From NCBI RefSeq assembly GCF_015461845.1, contig NZ_JACOPW010000001.1, positions 1,624,757-1,688,756 on the forward strand: a stretch of 64,000 bases of DNA, written 5' to 3'. This DNA is from Pseudomonas mucoides. Its GTDB lineage: Bacteria > Pseudomonadota > Gammaproteobacteria > Pseudomonadales > Pseudomonadaceae. The position numbers were made by a program, and so were the translations under genes. How positions within the stretch are numbered: position 1 is the stretch's first letter; the number at the start of each line of letters is the position of its first letter. Below the pieces are notes generated by a model. The model did not search any database. It was given only the letters and a program-made list of their open reading frames with translations, and was not told the DNA's origin. This document shows, one piece after another, positions 43,089 through 54,337 of this stretch.

Positions 43089-44215
43089 TGTACTTGGCCG
43101 ATCAGCTTCAGCACTGCATCCGCAGCCTGGTTGGAGGCGTCCAGACGCAAGGTCCGGTGAATTTCGTCGAAGCCGCGAGTCTGTTCTTCACCACCCTCGA
43201 TCAGTGGCGATAGCGTCTGAGCCAAGGCTTCGACCGTTGCATCGTCCTGCAGCAACTCGGGCACTAACAGACGCTGTGCCAGCAGGTTCGGCAAGGACAC
43301 GTAAGGGCTTTTCACCATGCGTTTGAGAATCCAGAACGTCAGGGGCGCCAGTCGATACGCCACCACCATCGGCCGCTTGTACAGCAATGCTTCAAGGGTC
43401 GCCGTACCGGAAGCGATCAGAACCGCATCACAGGCGGCCAGCGCCAGATGGGATTTGCCATCGAGCAAGGTCAGCGGCAGATCGCGGCCGGCCAACAATT
43501 CTTCAAGCTGCGCACGGCGCTCCGGGTTGGCGCACGGCATGACGAAACGCACGCCAGGGCGCAGGGCTCGCAAACGCTGAGCGGTGTCAAGGAACAACGC
43601 ACCAAGGCGCCCCACTTCGCCGCCGCGACTGCCGGGCATCAGCGCAACCAGCGGACCGTCCGGTAAATCAAGTTCGGCACGCGCCGCGGCCCGATCAGCC
43701 TCAAGCGGGATCGCATCGGCCAGGGAGTGCCCGACGAACCGCACCGGCACGCCCTTCTCTTCATAGAATTTTGCTTCGAACGGGAACAGCGTCAGCATCA
43801 GGTCGCAGCCTTCGCGAATCTTCAGCACACGCTTCTGCCGCCACGCCCATACCGACGGGCTGACGTAATGCACGGTCTTGATCCCGGCCTGACGCAGCTT
43901 GAGTTCGATATTGAGGTTGAAGTCCGGGGCATCGATACCGATGAACACGTCCGGTTTCTCGGCGATCAGGTCGGCGATCAGCTTCTTGCGCCGCGCCATC
44001 AGTTCGCGCAATCGGCCCAGCACTTCCACCAGGCCCATGACCGAAAGACGTTCCATCGGGAAATACGAGGTCAGGCCCTCGGCTTGCATCAACGGACCAC
44101 CGACACCGATGAACTCCACCGCAGAATGCTGAGCCTTGAGTGCGCGCATGAGACCCGCGCCCAGAATGTCACCGGAAGCCTCACCCGCTACCAGCGCGAT
44201 ACGCAGATTAGCCAT
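43085..44215 (-). CDS. lpxB: Lipid-A-disaccharide synthase
   Basis: Joins UDP-2,3-diacylglucosamine and lipid X in lipid A synthesis. It is a GT19 glycosyltransferase of 376 residues with the family start [19 protein letters not shown], the acyl-site region [12 protein letters not shown], and [13 protein letters not shown] near residue 195. It lies two bases downstream of lpxA and overlaps rnhB. Confidence 0.95.
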   Translation of the reverse strand: MANLRIALVAGEASGDILGAGLMRALKAQHSAVEFIGVGGPLMQAEGLTSYFPMERLSVMGLVEVLGRLRELMARRKKLIADLIAEKPDVFIGIDAPDFNLNIELKLRQAGIKTVHYVSPSVWAWRQKRVLKIREGCDLMLTLFPFEAKFYEEKGVPVRFVGHSLADAIPLEADRAAARAELDLPDGPLVALMPGSRGGEVGRLGALFLDTAQRLRALRPGVRFVMPCANPERRAQLEELLAGRDLPLTLLDGKSHLALAACDAVLIASGTATLEALLYKRPMVVAYRLAPLTFWILKRMVKSPYVSLPNLLAQRLLVPELLQDDATVEALAQTLSPLIEGGEEQTRGFDEIHRTLRLDASNQAADAVLKLIGQVQ

Positions 44216-44217
44216 GA

Positions 44218-44994
44218 TTAACGGGTGATGCCGCGAGTCGAAGACTGGATGGAATCACGGAACACCGCGACTTCCGGGAACTGATCCGAGGGCTCGGCCA
44301 GTTCGGTGAGTGCTTGCTCGACGGTCAGGCCCTGGCGGTAAACAACCTTGTAGGCACGACGCAGCGCGTGGATTGCGTCTTCGCTGAAACCACGACGACG
44401 CATGCCCTCGAAGTTCATGCTGCGCGCTTCGGCAGGGTTGCCAAACACGGTGACGTACGCTGGAACGTCCTTGCCAATGGCCGTGCCCATGCCGGAAAAG
44501 CTGTGGGCGCCAATGTGGCAATACTGATGAACCAGGGTAAAACCGGAGAGGATCGCCCAGTCTTCAACGTGCACATGGCCGGCCAACGCCGTGTTGTTGA
44601 CCAGGATGCAGTGGTTGCCGATGACGCTGTCGTGACCGATGTGGGCATAGGCCATGATCAGGTTGTGATCGCCCAGGGTCGTTTCCGAACGGTCCTGAAC
44701 GGTCCCGCGGTGAATCGTCACGCCTTCCCGGATGACGTTGTGGTCACCGATGACCAGACGGGTTTCTTCGCCTTTGTATTTCAGATCGGGCGTGTCCTCA
44801 CCTACCGACGAAAACTGGTAGATGCGGTTGTGCTTACCGATTCGGGTCGGGCCTTTGAGAATCACGTGCGGCCCGATCACTGTTCCCTCGCCGATTTCCA
44901 CACCTGCGCCGACGATCGACCACGGGCCGACCTCGACGTCGTCGGCCAGAATGGCCGTCGGATCGATGATTGCGCGAGGGTCAATCAAACTCAT
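44218..44994 (-). CDS. lpxA: UDP-N-acetylglucosamine acyltransferase
   Basis: The first enzyme of lipid A synthesis: it puts a 3-hydroxyacyl chain on UDP-GlcNAc. The 258 residues are left-handed beta-helix repeats ([IV]xxx hexapeptides over about 10-190), including the catalytic-His stretch [20 protein letters not shown] helical C-terminus ([18 protein letters not shown]) makes the trimer. It overlaps fabZ by four bases and precedes lpxB by two. Confidence 0.95.
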   Translation of the reverse strand: MSLIDPRAIIDPTAILADDVEVGPWSIVGAGVEIGEGTVIGPHVILKGPTRIGKHNRIYQFSSVGEDTPDLKYKGEETRLVIGDHNVIREGVTIHRGTVQDRSETTLGDHNLIMAYAHIGHDSVIGNHCILVNNTALAGHVHVEDWAILSGFTLVHQYCHIGAHSFSGMGTAIGKDVPAYVTVFGNPAEARSMNFEGMRRRGFSEDAIHALRRAYKVVYRQGLTVEQALTELAEPSDQFPEVAVFRDSIQSSTRGITR

Positions 44995-45431
44995 AGTTTG
45001 CGTTCCGCACAGATGATTTCAGCGGAGCAGACTGGCTTGCCGTCGACCGAAGCCTGGCATTCGAACTTCCAGATCTGACGCTTGCAGCTGATGAAGCGGG
45101 CCTCGAGGATCAACTGATCGCCTGGGGTGACAGGCTGGCGAAAACGCAGCTTGTCGGAGCCGACGAAGTAGTAGAGCGTGCCGTCGGCAGGCTTCACGTC
45201 GAGCATTTTGAAGCCAAGAATGCCGGCAGCCTGAGCCATCGCTTCGATGATCAGTACGCCCGGCATGATTGGATGCGCAGGGAAGTGACCATTGAAAAAC
45301 GGTTCGTTGATGCTGACATTCTTGTAGGCGCGAATGCGCTTGCCTTCCACATCCAGATCCACGACCCGGTCCACCAGCAGGAACGGGTAACGGTGAGGCA
45401 GGTATTCGCGAATCTCGTTGATGTCCATCAT
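44991..45431 (-). CDS. fabZ: 3-hydroxyacyl-ACP dehydratase FabZ
   Basis: Dehydrates 3-hydroxyacyl-ACPs of many chain lengths in fatty-acid elongation. The 146 residues form a single hot-dog domain with the active-site H49 (GHFPAHP) and E63 ([11 protein letters not shown]). The start [19 protein letters not shown] matches Pseudomonas FabZ; the longer in-frame extension is unconserved. It lies in the lpxD-fabZ-lpxA-lpxB cluster, which links fatty-acid and lipid A supply. Confidence 0.95.
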   Translation of the reverse strand: MMDINEIREYLPHRYPFLLVDRVVDLDVEGKRIRAYKNVSINEPFFNGHFPAHPIMPGVLIIEAMAQAAGILGFKMLDVKPADGTLYYFVGSDKLRFRQPVTPGDQLILEARFISCKRQIWKFECQASVDGKPVCSAEIICAERKL

Positions 45432-45539
45432 TTCGGGGGGAAGCCTATGTAAAGATTGGGAGCGTGCGACTGACGCGCGCCCCTCTAGCAAATCAAGCAG
45501 GCAGTCTAACGGCTGTGCACACTTGATATGGAAATGGTA

Positions 45540-46595
45540 TCAGCCATCTGATGAAGCATTACCGTCAGGGGTCACTTCCCCTACACGCTTTTCCAGCTGT
45601 CGCAGACGCCGCGCGATGTCATCGAGCTGACGGATGCGAGCCGCGCTTTTGCGCCATTCGGCTGCTGGCTGCATGGCCGTACCGGAAGAATAGGCGCCCT
45701 TTTCGGTAATCGAGTGGGTCACCATGGTCATCCCGGTGATGAAAACGTTGTCGCAAATTTCGATATGACCTACCAGCCCGACACCGCCAGCGAGCATGCA
45801 ATGCTTGCCGATTTTGGTGCTGCCGGAGATCCCGACACAGGCGGCCATGGCGGTGTGATCACCGACCTGAACGTTGTGGGCGATCTGGATCTGGTTGTCG
45901 AGCTTCACGCCATTACCGAGAACGGTATCGGCCAATGCGCCGCGGTCGATAGCGGTATTCACGCCAATCTCCACATCATCGCCGACCAACACGCCACCGA
46001 TCTGGGCGATTTTCTGCCAGACACCTTTCTCGTTGGCAAAGCCGAAGCCTTCGCCGCCGAGTACGGCACCTGACTGAATCACCACACGCTTACCGATGCG
46101 CACATCGTGGTACAGCGTGACCCGCGGGGCGAGCCAGCCACCTTCGCCAATTTCGCAACGGGCACCGATGAAGCAATGCGCGCCGATAGTCACGCCGGCA
46201 GCAATACGTGCCGCGCTTTCGATCACCGCAAAGGCACCAATACTCGCGGCCGGGTCAACCACCGCGTCCTCGGCCACAACGGCTGTCGGATGAATTCCGG
46301 CAGCCGCTTTCGGTTTTGGATCGAAGAGGTGGGAAATACGCGCGTAGGCCAGATACGGGTCAGGCACCACCAGCGCATTACCGGCAAAACCTTCGGCATC
46401 AGCGGCCTTCAGCAACAGCGCTGCGGCCCGGCTGTCTGCCAGGTATTTACGGTATTGAGGGTTTGCGAGAAAGCTCAACTGAGCTGGGCCAGCCTCTTGC
46501 AAAGTGGCTAGCCCAGTAATTGCTTTCTCCGGGTCGCCACGTAGCGTGGCGCCGAGGAACTCGGCCAATTGGCCAAGCTTTATAGTCGCAGTCAT
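45540..46595 (-). CDS. lpxD: UDP-3-O-(3-hydroxyacyl)glucosamine N-acyltransferase
   Basis: The third enzyme of lipid A synthesis. The 351 residues show an N-terminal uridine-binding domain (about 1-100), a long hexapeptide-repeat beta-helix (about 103-300) with the catalytic His segment [14 protein letters not shown], and a C-terminal helix ([20 protein letters not shown]). It starts two bases before the skp stop and precedes fabZ by 108 bases. Confidence 0.95.
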   Translation of the reverse strand: MTATIKLGQLAEFLGATLRGDPEKAITGLATLQEAGPAQLSFLANPQYRKYLADSRAAALLLKAADAEGFAGNALVVPDPYLAYARISHLFDPKPKAAAGIHPTAVVAEDAVVDPAASIGAFAVIESAARIAAGVTIGAHCFIGARCEIGEGGWLAPRVTLYHDVRIGKRVVIQSGAVLGGEGFGFANEKGVWQKIAQIGGVLVGDDVEIGVNTAIDRGALADTVLGNGVKLDNQIQIAHNVQVGDHTAMAACVGISGSTKIGKHCMLAGGVGLVGHIEICDNVFITGMTMVTHSITEKGAYSSGTAMQPAAEWRKSAARIRQLDDIARRLRQLEKRVGEVTPDGNASSDG

Positions 46596-46597
46596 AG

Positions 46598-47101
46598 TTA
46601 CTTCAGCTGATTCATGCGCTCGATAACCTGGCGAGTGATGTCGTACTGAGGTTTGACATCAATCACTGCGCCACGCTCGAAGACCAGGTCAAAAGCACCT
46701 TTCTTGATGACTTCTTCCACAGCACTGTCCAGTTTCGGCTTCAGCTGCTTCAGCATTTCACGGTCGGCAACGGCTTTGGCTTCATTCAGCTCCTTGGACT
46801 GGAACTGGAAGTCACGGGCCTTTTGCTTGAACTCGAGCTCAAGGCGTTCACGCTCGCCTTGCTGCATCTTGTCGCCACCAGCCATCAGACGGTCCTGAAT
46901 GCCTTTGGCGCTGCTTTCCAGCGTCTTGAGCTTGCTCAGTTGCGGACCAAATTTCTTCTCGGCATCCACGGCGTATTTCTTGGCCGCGTCGGATTCCAGC
47001 AGTGCCATCTGATAGTTCAGAACGGCGATTTTCATGTCGGCAAAAGCCGGGCCTGCTACCAGTACGGTGGCGAGGAGAACCAATTGAGTCAACTTACGCA
47101 C
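46598..47101 (-). CDS. skp: Periplasmic chaperone Skp/OmpH
   Basis: Holds unfolded outer-membrane proteins on the way to BamA. The 167 residues begin with a GTG start and a clear signal peptide ([21 protein letters not shown], cleavage after residue 21). A long amphipathic helical hairpin follows (about 45-130; [38 protein letters not shown]), and the C-terminus returns to the barrel base. It lies between bamA and lpxD, as in other gammaproteobacteria. Confidence 0.93.
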   Translation of the reverse strand: MRKLTQLVLLATVLVAGPAFADMKIAVLNYQMALLESDAAKKYAVDAEKKFGPQLSKLKTLESSAKGIQDRLMAGGDKMQQGERERLELEFKQKARDFQFQSKELNEAKAVADREMLKQLKPKLDSAVEEVIKKGAFDLVFERGAVIDVKPQYDITRQVIERMNQLK

Positions 47102-47146
47102 GATGCACCCCTACAAAATCCATTGTCATTATTTTGGGGCAGACGC

Positions 47147-49537
47147 TTAGAACGTCTGACCAAGAGAGAATTGGAACACTTGAGTTTCAGCGTTATCCGG
47201 TTCTTTTACTGGCATTGCCAGCGCGAAACTCAGCGGACCCAGCGCAGTGACCCATGTCACACCTACACCGACGGAACTGGCCATGTTGCTGAGGCTGATG
47301 TCGTTGCACTGCGTATTGGACTTCGACGCAGGATTAGTGTTGGTCGTCTGCTCGCACTTGGAGTCGAACACGTTACCCACATCCCAGAATACCGAGGTAC
47401 GCAGGGAACGTTGATCCTTGACGAACGGCAGCGGGAACAGAATCTCCGCACCACCTTGAATCAGGACGTTACCACCGAATGGCAGTGGATCCTGATCCGG
47501 GTCAGCCAGCGTGCCCGGGTTACCGGTAGATCCTTGACCACGGCTCGGCGTACTGCGCGGGCCCAATGTACTGTCCTTGAAGCCACGAACCGAGTTGAAA
47601 CCACCAGCATAGTAGTTTTCATAGAATGGCAAGCCATCGGTCGAACCGTAACCATCGCCATAACCCAATTCAGTGTGCAGGCGCATGGTGTAGTTCTCAG
47701 ACAATGGCTGGAACAACTGGCCACGGTAATCGAGCTTGAAGAACGACAGGTCGCTACCTGGTGTAGTGACTTCCGCCGTCAGGCTTTGAGAATGACCACG
47801 GGTCGCCAATACGCCTTTGTTCAGGGTGGACTCGGACCAGCCGGCCGACGCCTTGAAGTTCAGGTACTGATCGCCTTCACGGTTAACAAAGTCGAAGATT
47901 TCGTCGACGGTGTATTGACCGGTCTTGATCTTGTCTTGCTGTGCCGTCAGGCCGAAGGTCAGACGCGACGTCTCGCTGATCGGGTAACCGACGCTCACGC
48001 CAGCACCCAGGCTGTCTACGGCATAGCTGGCTACGTCGACGTCGAGGTCTTTGTAGTCGGTGGTGCGATAGAAAGCGTTGTAGCCCAGGCTCACACCGTC
48101 TGCAGTCCAGTACGGGTCGACATAACCGAAGTTATAGCGGCTCTGGTATTCGCTTTTGGTCAAGCCGATGCTGACCTTGTTACCGGTACCCAGGAAGTTG
48201 TTCTGGGTGATCGAGCCACCGAGGATCAGGCCGGCACTTTGCGCGAAACCGATACTCGCAGTGATCGAACCGGAAGCTTGTTCTTCAACGCTGTAGTTCA
48301 CGTCAACCTGGTCATCGACGCCCGGTACAGCCGGGGTTTCGACGTTCACTTCTTTAAAGAAGCCCAGACGCTCAAGACGGGTCTTGGATTGATCGATCAG
48401 GTAGGTCGAAGCCCAGCCACCTTCCATCTGACGCATTTCACGGCGCAGCACTTCGTCTTCGGACTTGGTGTTGCCACGGAAGTTGATGCGGTTAACGTAG
48501 GCACGCTTGCCCGGATCGACAGCGAAGGTGATGTCGACAGTGTGGTCTTCATCGTGAGGCTGAGGCACGCCGCTGACGTTGGCGAAGGTGTAACCCTCGT
48601 TACCGAGGCGGCGAGTGATCAGTTCCGAGGTGGTGGTCATCAGCTTGCGCGAGAACACCTGGCCTTTCTGAACCAGTAGCAGGGACTTGACCTGATCTTC
48701 AGGGACTTTCAGGTCACCGCTCAGCTTGACGTCACGAACGGTGTACTTCTCGCCTTCGTTGACGTTGACAGTGATATAGACGTGTTTCTTGTCCGGGGTA
48801 ATCGATACCTGGGTCGAAGCGATATCCATATTGATATAGCCACGGTCCAGGTAGTAGGAGCGCAGACGCTCCAGGTCACCGGAGAGTTTTTCACGGGCGT
48901 ACTTGTCGTCGTTCTTGAAGAAGGACAACCAGTTGGTGGTCTTCAGTTCGAACAGGTCGATCAGGTCTTCGTCAGGGAAGACCGTGTTACCCACCACGTT
49001 GATGTGCTGGATAGCCGCGACGGTGCCTTCGTTGATGTTGACCTTCAAGCCGACGCGGTTACGTGGCTGCGGTACCACTTCGGTGTCGACGGTGGCCGAG
49101 TAGCGACCCTGAGCGACGTATTGACGCTGCAGTTCGTTACGCACACCTTCGAGCGTGGCACGCTGGAAGATCTCGCCTTCGGCCAGACCGGATTGTTTGA
49201 GGCCCTTCATCAGGTCTTCAGTGGAGATCGCCTTGTTACCCTCGATCTCGATACTCGCGACCGATGGGCGCTCGACTACCGTGATGACCAGGACGTTGCC
49301 ATCGCGGCCCAGCTGGATATCTTGAAAGAACCCGGTTTTGAACAAAGCACGAGTGGATTCCACCAGGCGACGATCGTCCGCCTGTTCGCCGACGTTTAAC
49401 GGCAAAGCACCAAAGACGCTACCCGCGGAGACCCGCTGGAGGCCATTGACGCGAATATCAGAGATAGTGAAGGACTCGGCGTGAACTTCGGCGATCATCA
49501 ATACGGTGAGAACCGCAGTTAGCAGCAGACGTTTCAT
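47147..49537 (-). CDS. bamA: Outer membrane protein assembly factor BamA
   Basis: The central subunit of the BAM machine. The 796 residues have a signal peptide (MKRLLLTAVLTVLMIAEVHA), five POTRA repeats (about 22-420; first repeat FTISDIRVNGLQRVSAGSVF), and a 16-strand barrel (about 425-796) with a terminal Phe in QVFQFSLGQTF. In the barrel, the lid-loop-6 motif VRGFKDSTLGPRS is intact. It lies downstream of rseP. Confidence 0.96.
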   Translation of the reverse strand: MKRLLLTAVLTVLMIAEVHAESFTISDIRVNGLQRVSAGSVFGALPLNVGEQADDRRLVESTRALFKTGFFQDIQLGRDGNVLVITVVERPSVASIEIEGNKAISTEDLMKGLKQSGLAEGEIFQRATLEGVRNELQRQYVAQGRYSATVDTEVVPQPRNRVGLKVNINEGTVAAIQHINVVGNTVFPDEDLIDLFELKTTNWLSFFKNDDKYAREKLSGDLERLRSYYLDRGYINMDIASTQVSITPDKKHVYITVNVNEGEKYTVRDVKLSGDLKVPEDQVKSLLLVQKGQVFSRKLMTTTSELITRRLGNEGYTFANVSGVPQPHDEDHTVDITFAVDPGKRAYVNRINFRGNTKSEDEVLRREMRQMEGGWASTYLIDQSKTRLERLGFFKEVNVETPAVPGVDDQVDVNYSVEEQASGSITASIGFAQSAGLILGGSITQNNFLGTGNKVSIGLTKSEYQSRYNFGYVDPYWTADGVSLGYNAFYRTTDYKDLDVDVASYAVDSLGAGVSVGYPISETSRLTFGLTAQQDKIKTGQYTVDEIFDFVNREGDQYLNFKASAGWSESTLNKGVLATRGHSQSLTAEVTTPGSDLSFFKLDYRGQLFQPLSENYTMRLHTELGYGDGYGSTDGLPFYENYYAGGFNSVRGFKDSTLGPRSTPSRGQGSTGNPGTLADPDQDPLPFGGNVLIQGGAEILFPLPFVKDQRSLRTSVFWDVGNVFDSKCEQTTNTNPASKSNTQCNDISLSNMASSVGVGVTWVTALGPLSFALAMPVKEPDNAETQVFQFSLGQTF

Positions 49538-49572
49538 GAAGTCCTTTCTTATTCCAACTGGCAATAAACAAA

Positions 49573-49591
49573 CTGCCGCAAAATGCGGCAG
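49573..49591 (-). terminator. Weak hairpin between rseP and bamA
   Basis: CTGCCGCATTTTGCGGCAG followed on the minus strand by TTTGTTTATT is a compact stem with a T-rich tail. It probably trims read-through from rseP, while bamA transcription continues from an additional promoter or by leakage. Confidence 0.6.
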
Positions 49592-49611
49592 ATTCGCAAT
49601 TCAGCGAAGTG

Positions 49612-50964
49612 TTACAGACGGCCCAAATCATTGACCAGAGCAAGCAACATCACCCCGACCACCAAACTGATACCGATCTGCATCCCCCAACCCTGCACCC
49701 GATCCGACAAGGGACGACCACGCGCCCACTCGATCAGATAAAACAACAAATGCCCCCCATCCAGTACAGGAATAGGCAACAAATTCAGAACTCCCAGGCT
49801 AATACTCAGATAAGCAAGGAAATTCAGGAAATCAGCAACGCCCGACTGGGCAGAAGCGCCCGCCACTTTAGCAATGGTTATCGGTCCACTCAAGTTTTTT
49901 ACCGAGAGCTCACCGAACAACATTTTCTTGAGCGAATCGAGGGTCAGTACACTCATGGTCCAGGTGCGTCGAGCACCCTCTCCAATCGCGGCCACAGGAC
50001 CGTAACTGACTTCGCGAATCATCTCTGGTGGCCAATCGACCGCTTTCACCCCGGCCCCCATGTAACCGGTAGGCGCCTTGCTCTCGCCGCGAGCGGCCAG
50101 CGTCACAGGGACATCGATTTGAGCACCATCGCGCTCGACGCGCAGCATGATTTTGGTATCCGGATGCATACGGACGGTGTCGACCACTTGTTGCCAGTCG
50201 TCCAGCGCCTTGCCATCCAGAGCCAGCAAGCGATCGCCGGTCTTCAGGCCAGCAGCCTGCGCCGGCCCTTTAGGGTCAAGTTCGGCCAACACGGGCGGCA
50301 ACGCCGGACGCCAAGGACGGATACCCAGTGAACGGATCGGATCCGGTTCGTCAGCACCCTTGAGCCACTTATCCAGCATCAGCTCGCTAGGAGTGTCCGC
50401 AGTGGAACCCTGCTCACGCACCAACAATTGAAGTGAACCGCTCTCGCCAAGACGGCGAACCAGTTGCAGATTCACCGAAGCCCAGCCGGTCGTTGGCTCG
50501 CCATCGATGGCAACTATTTCCTGACCCGCAGTCAAACCGGCCTTGGCGGCAATACTGCCGGATTCGACCGCACCGATAACCGGCCGTACCTGCTCGCTGC
50601 CGAGCATTGCCAAGACCCAGAAAAAAACCATGGCCAGCAGAAAGTTGGCAATCGGGCCGGCAGCCACGATTGCGATACGCTGGCCGACAGATTTGCGATT
50701 GAAAGAATGTTCGAGCTGATCGGCCGGCACTTCGCCTTCACGCTCATCGAGCATTTTCACGTAGCCGCCCAACGGGATGGCAGCCACTACGAACTCAGTG
50801 CCTTTCTTGTCGTGCCAGCGCAGCAACGGCATGCCGAAGCCTACGGAGAAACGCAGCACTTTGACCCCACAGCGACGTGCGACCCAGAAATGGCCGAATT
50901 CGTGGAAGGTAACCAGCACACCCAAAGCCACCAGGGTGCCGACAATCATATAGAGCGCGCTCAT
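49612..50964 (-). CDS. rseP: Site-2 protease RseP (MucP)
   Basis: An intramembrane zinc protease that cuts the anti-sigma factor RseA/MucA during envelope stress. The 450 residues carry HEFGH (H21, E22, H25) in the first membrane helix and the LDG-type motif NLLPIPVLDGGHLL near the third. Two PDZ domains (about 115-200 and 205-290) lie between. The C-terminal membrane helices are intact. It is encoded between dxr and bamA. Confidence 0.95.
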   Translation of the reverse strand: MSALYMIVGTLVALGVLVTFHEFGHFWVARRCGVKVLRFSVGFGMPLLRWHDKKGTEFVVAAIPLGGYVKMLDEREGEVPADQLEHSFNRKSVGQRIAIVAAGPIANFLLAMVFFWVLAMLGSEQVRPVIGAVESGSIAAKAGLTAGQEIVAIDGEPTTGWASVNLQLVRRLGESGSLQLLVREQGSTADTPSELMLDKWLKGADEPDPIRSLGIRPWRPALPPVLAELDPKGPAQAAGLKTGDRLLALDGKALDDWQQVVDTVRMHPDTKIMLRVERDGAQIDVPVTLAARGESKAPTGYMGAGVKAVDWPPEMIREVSYGPVAAIGEGARRTWTMSVLTLDSLKKMLFGELSVKNLSGPITIAKVAGASAQSGVADFLNFLAYLSISLGVLNLLPIPVLDGGHLLFYLIEWARGRPLSDRVQGWGMQIGISLVVGVMLLALVNDLGRL

Positions 50965-51017
50965 CTATTTTCTCCGCAATCCTATCCGGTGCTGCATGGA
51001 CCAACGTATTGCAGCAC

Positions 51018-52208
51018 TTACCGCCCGTGACGACTCAACCATTGCCCGGCCAGTACTCGCGCTTTCGCGTCAGCCGTGAACACGGCCTCGAGATCATCCA
51101 CCGCCACTACAGGCTCGAGGTTCAACACTTCCTCGATGATACTCGCGATTTCCGGGTAGCGAACCCGCCCGTCGAGAAACGCCGCCACAGCCACTTCATT
51201 CGCCGCATTCAGCATCGCCGGTGCGCTATTACCAGCCTCGGCAGCCTGACGCGCCAGGCGCAGGCAAGGGAAACGCTCTTCATCGGGCGCATGGAAGTCC
51301 AGACGCGCAATGGCAAACAGGTCCAGCGGCGCCACACCCGAGTCGATACGCTCCGGCCAGGCCAGGGCATTGGCGATCGGTGTTCGCATGTCCGGATTAC
51401 CCAACTGCGCGAGCACCGAACCATCGACGTAGTCGACCAGAGAATGAATCACGCTCTGAGGGTGAATCACCACTTCGACCTGGGACGGTTTGGCATCGAA
51501 CAGCCAGCAGGCCTCGATCAGCTCGAGCCCTTTGTTCATCATGCTGGCCGAATCGACCGAAATCTTGCGCCCCATGGACCAGTTTGGATGAGCGCACGCC
51601 TGGTCGGGGGTAACATGCGTCAGTTCAGACAAAGGTGTCTGTCGGAACGGACCGCCAGAGGCCGTCAGAAGAATCCGACGCACGCCAACCACACCCAGCC
51701 CACGGGCGAAATCCTGCGGCATGCACTGGAAAATCGCGTTGTGTTCACTGTCGATCGGCAGCAGCACCGAGCCGCTTTTGCGCACGGCCTGCATGAAAAG
51801 GGCGCCGGACATGACCAGCGCCTCCTTGTTCGCCAGCAGAATCTTTTTGCCCGCCTCGACCGCCGCCAGGGTCGGACGCAAGCCCGCCGCGCCAACGATG
51901 GCCGCCATGACGGCATCGACTTCAGGATCGGAAGCAACCTGACACAGCCCCTCCTCCCCTACCAGCACACGGGTCGACAGGCCGGCCGCGCGCAAATCGT
52001 CCTGCAGGGTTCGGGCAGCATCGGCTTGCGGCACGACCGCAAACCGCGGCGTATGACGCACACACAGGGCCAACAGCTCACTCAAGCGAGTGAACCCGCT
52101 CAAGGCGAACACCTGATAACGCGCAGGATGACGAGCAATCACGTCGAGGGTGCTCAGACCAATCGAACCGGTCGCCCCCAGCACAGTAATCTGTTGAGGG
52201 CGGCTCAC
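51018..52208 (-). CDS. dxr: 1-deoxy-D-xylulose 5-phosphate reductoisomerase
   Basis: Makes 2-C-methyl-D-erythritol 4-phosphate in the MEP pathway. The 396 residues contain the NADPH loop GATGSIG (11-17), [11 protein letters not shown], and the active-site block TASGGPFR. The start is GTG ([11 protein letters not shown]). Its GTGA overlaps the cdsA stop TGA, so translation is coupled. Confidence 0.95.
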   Translation of the reverse strand: MSRPQQITVLGATGSIGLSTLDVIARHPARYQVFALSGFTRLSELLALCVRHTPRFAVVPQADAARTLQDDLRAAGLSTRVLVGEEGLCQVASDPEVDAVMAAIVGAAGLRPTLAAVEAGKKILLANKEALVMSGALFMQAVRKSGSVLLPIDSEHNAIFQCMPQDFARGLGVVGVRRILLTASGGPFRQTPLSELTHVTPDQACAHPNWSMGRKISVDSASMMNKGLELIEACWLFDAKPSQVEVVIHPQSVIHSLVDYVDGSVLAQLGNPDMRTPIANALAWPERIDSGVAPLDLFAIARLDFHAPDEERFPCLRLARQAAEAGNSAPAMLNAANEVAVAAFLDGRVRYPEIASIIEEVLNLEPVVAVDDLEAVFTADAKARVLAGQWLSRHGR

Positions 52209-53011
52209 GGTGCAGCCATCCACAACAGCACGGCAAATACCGGGATCGCAGCCGTCAGGCTGTCGATTCGATCAAGCACACCACCATGCCCCGGCAGCAG
52301 GTTACTGCTGTCCTTGATGCCTGATTGACGCTTGAACATGCTTTCGGTGAGGTCACCCACCACGGAAATGAAGACAATCACTGCCGCGCCGATCAACCCC
52401 ATCAGCATCTGGGCGAAACTCCAGTCGCGCACCAGGCCGACGATTGCGGTGATGACCAGGCTCAGCACCAGGCCTCCGTAAACGCCTTCCCAGCTCTTGC
52501 CGGGGCTGACCTGTGGCGCCAGTTTACGCTTGCCGAAGGCACGACCGGAAAAGTACGCGCCGATATCGGCACCCCAGACCAGCACCATCACCGCCATGAT
52601 CAACCAATTCCCCAAGGGCTCCTGTTTGATCTGGACCAGACCTTGCCAGGCCGGCAACAGAATCAGCAAACCAATCATCAGCTTGCAGGCGGCACTGGCC
52701 CAATGTTCGCTGGAACGCGGATAGGTCAGCACCAGATACGTCGCCACCGCCCACCAGAGCACCGAAGCGCCCAGTACCCAGGGCGCAAGCCCCGGCAGGA
52801 TGTGCATGACAAACAGCATCAACGCGACCACTGCAGCATAGGCAATGCGAATCGGCTGGGCGGTAAAACCGGCCAGCCGCGCCCATTCCCAGGCACCAAG
52901 CGTCACGACCAGCCCGATGAACAGCGCAAAACCGGACCCTTCGAGCAGGAAAAACCCGCACAAAGCGATCGGTAGCAGGATCAGTGCGGTGATGATTCGT
53001 TGTTTAAGCAT
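52205..53011 (-). CDS. cdsA: Phosphatidate cytidylyltransferase CdsA
   Basis: Synthesises CDP-diacylglycerol, the precursor of all phospholipids. The 268 residues are strongly hydrophobic (about eight membrane segments) and include the family signature [20 protein letters not shown] followed by VLDRIDSL near the C-terminus, which holds the metal-binding Asp residues. It overlaps uppS by one base and dxr by four. Confidence 0.95.
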   Translation of the reverse strand: MLKQRIITALILLPIALCGFFLLEGSGFALFIGLVVTLGAWEWARLAGFTAQPIRIAYAAVVALMLFVMHILPGLAPWVLGASVLWWAVATYLVLTYPRSSEHWASAACKLMIGLLILLPAWQGLVQIKQEPLGNWLIMAVMVLVWGADIGAYFSGRAFGKRKLAPQVSPGKSWEGVYGGLVLSLVITAIVGLVRDWSFAQMLMGLIGAAVIVFISVVGDLTESMFKRQSGIKDSSNLLPGHGGVLDRIDSLTAAIPVFAVLLWMAAP

Positions 53012-53766
53012 TAAACCCGGGCTCCAGCCTCGACCTGCTCGCTCGTTTTACCGAAGCGGCGCTGGCGAGAAGCGAAATCGGCCAGCGCACTTCGCATGGC
53101 ATCGTGTTTGAAGTCCGGCCAGAACAGGTCGGAGAAGTACAACTCGGCATAAGCCAGCTGCCACAGCAGGAAGTTGCTGATGCGGTGTTCGCCACCTGTA
53201 CGGATGCACAAATCTGGCAACGGCAGATCGCCCGTGGCCAGACAGGTTTGCAGCAATTCCGGAGTGATGTCTTCCGGGCGCAGATGCCCGGCCTGAACTT
53301 CCCGCGCCAAACGCTGAGCGGCTTGCGCAATGTCCCACTGACCGCCGTAGTTGGCGGCGATCTGCAGGACAAAACGGTTGGCACCGACGGTCATCGCTTC
53401 GGCTTCACGCATGGCAGCTTGAAGCTCGGGGTGAAAGCGCGAGCGATCACCGATGATGCGCAGACTGATGTTATTGTCATTGAGGCGCTTGGCCTCGCGA
53501 CGCAATGCCTTGAAGAACAGATCCATCAAGGCACTGACTTCATCTGCAGGGCGCTGCCAGTTTTCACTGGAGAAAGCGAACAGGGTCAGCACCTCGACCT
53601 TGGCCTCGGCGCACACCTCGATTACCGCACGAACCGCATCCACGCCCGCTTTATGCCCGGCGACACCCGGCATAAAGCGCTTCTTCGCCCAGCGATTATT
53701 ACCATCCATGATGATCGCGACATGGCGCGGCACCGCGGACGGCGCAGTCTGCTTGGTCTTATCCAT
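53011..53766 (-). CDS. uppS: Undecaprenyl diphosphate synthase (di-trans,poly-cis)
   Basis: Makes the C55 lipid carrier precursor for peptidoglycan and O-antigen. The 251 residues have the catalytic Asp21 in VAIIMDGNNRWAKKR, the helix-beta segment LTLFAFSSENWQRP, and the C-terminal RTGGEHRISNFLLWQ. The stop overlaps the cdsA start by one base, and frr lies 13 bases upstream. Confidence 0.96.
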   Translation of the reverse strand: MDKTKQTAPSAVPRHVAIIMDGNNRWAKKRFMPGVAGHKAGVDAVRAVIEVCAEAKVEVLTLFAFSSENWQRPADEVSALMDLFFKALRREAKRLNDNNISLRIIGDRSRFHPELQAAMREAEAMTVGANRFVLQIAANYGGQWDIAQAAQRLAREVQAGHLRPEDITPELLQTCLATGDLPLPDLCIRTGGEHRISNFLLWQLAYAELYFSDLFWPDFKHDAMRSALADFASRQRRFGKTSEQVEAGARV

Positions 53767-53779
53767 GAAAACGCGACCC

Positions 53780-54337
53780 TTATACGGCCATCAGGTCGGC
53801 TTCTTTCTGCTTGGTGGCCGCATCGATGTCAGCCTCAGCCTTGTCGGTCAGCTTCTGGATATCGGCAGCGGCACGACGTTCTTCGTCTTCGCTGATTTCC
53901 TTGTCCTTGACCAGCTTCTTAAGGTCACCCAAGGCATCGCGACGAATGTTGCGCACGGCAACACGAGCATCTTCAGCGGCACTGCGCGCCTGTTTGGTGA
54001 AGCCCTTGCGGGTTTCTTCAGTCAGGGCAGGCATGGAGATCAGCAGCAACTCGCCCAGGTTGGTCGGGTTGAGGTTCAGGCCAGCACTCTGGATCGCCTT
54101 GTCGACGGCCGCGAGCATGTTGCGCTCAAACGCGACGACCTGCAGGGTGCGGGAGTCTTTTACCGTGATGTTGGCCACTTGGGTAATGGACGTGTCTGTG
54201 CCGTAGTACGGCACCATCACGCTACCCAGGATGCTTGGGTGAGCCTTGCCGGTACGAATCTGACCAAATGCATGGTTCAGAGAGTCCAGGGATTTCTGCA
54301 TGCGCTCTTGAGCGTCTTTCTTGATTTCATTGATCAT
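53780..54337 (-). CDS. frr: Ribosome recycling factor
   Basis: Splits post-termination ribosomes with EF-G. The 185 residues begin [20 protein letters not shown], a three-helix-bundle arm, followed by the hinge and a beta-alpha-beta domain (about 30-105), and end in [16 protein letters not shown]. The length is normal for the family. It overlaps pyrH by four bases. Confidence 0.97.
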   Translation of the reverse strand: MINEIKKDAQERMQKSLDSLNHAFGQIRTGKAHPSILGSVMVPYYGTDTSITQVANITVKDSRTLQVVAFERNMLAAVDKAIQSAGLNLNPTNLGELLLISMPALTEETRKGFTKQARSAAEDARVAVRNIRRDALGDLKKLVKDKEISEDEERRAAADIQKLTDKAEADIDAATKQKEADLMAV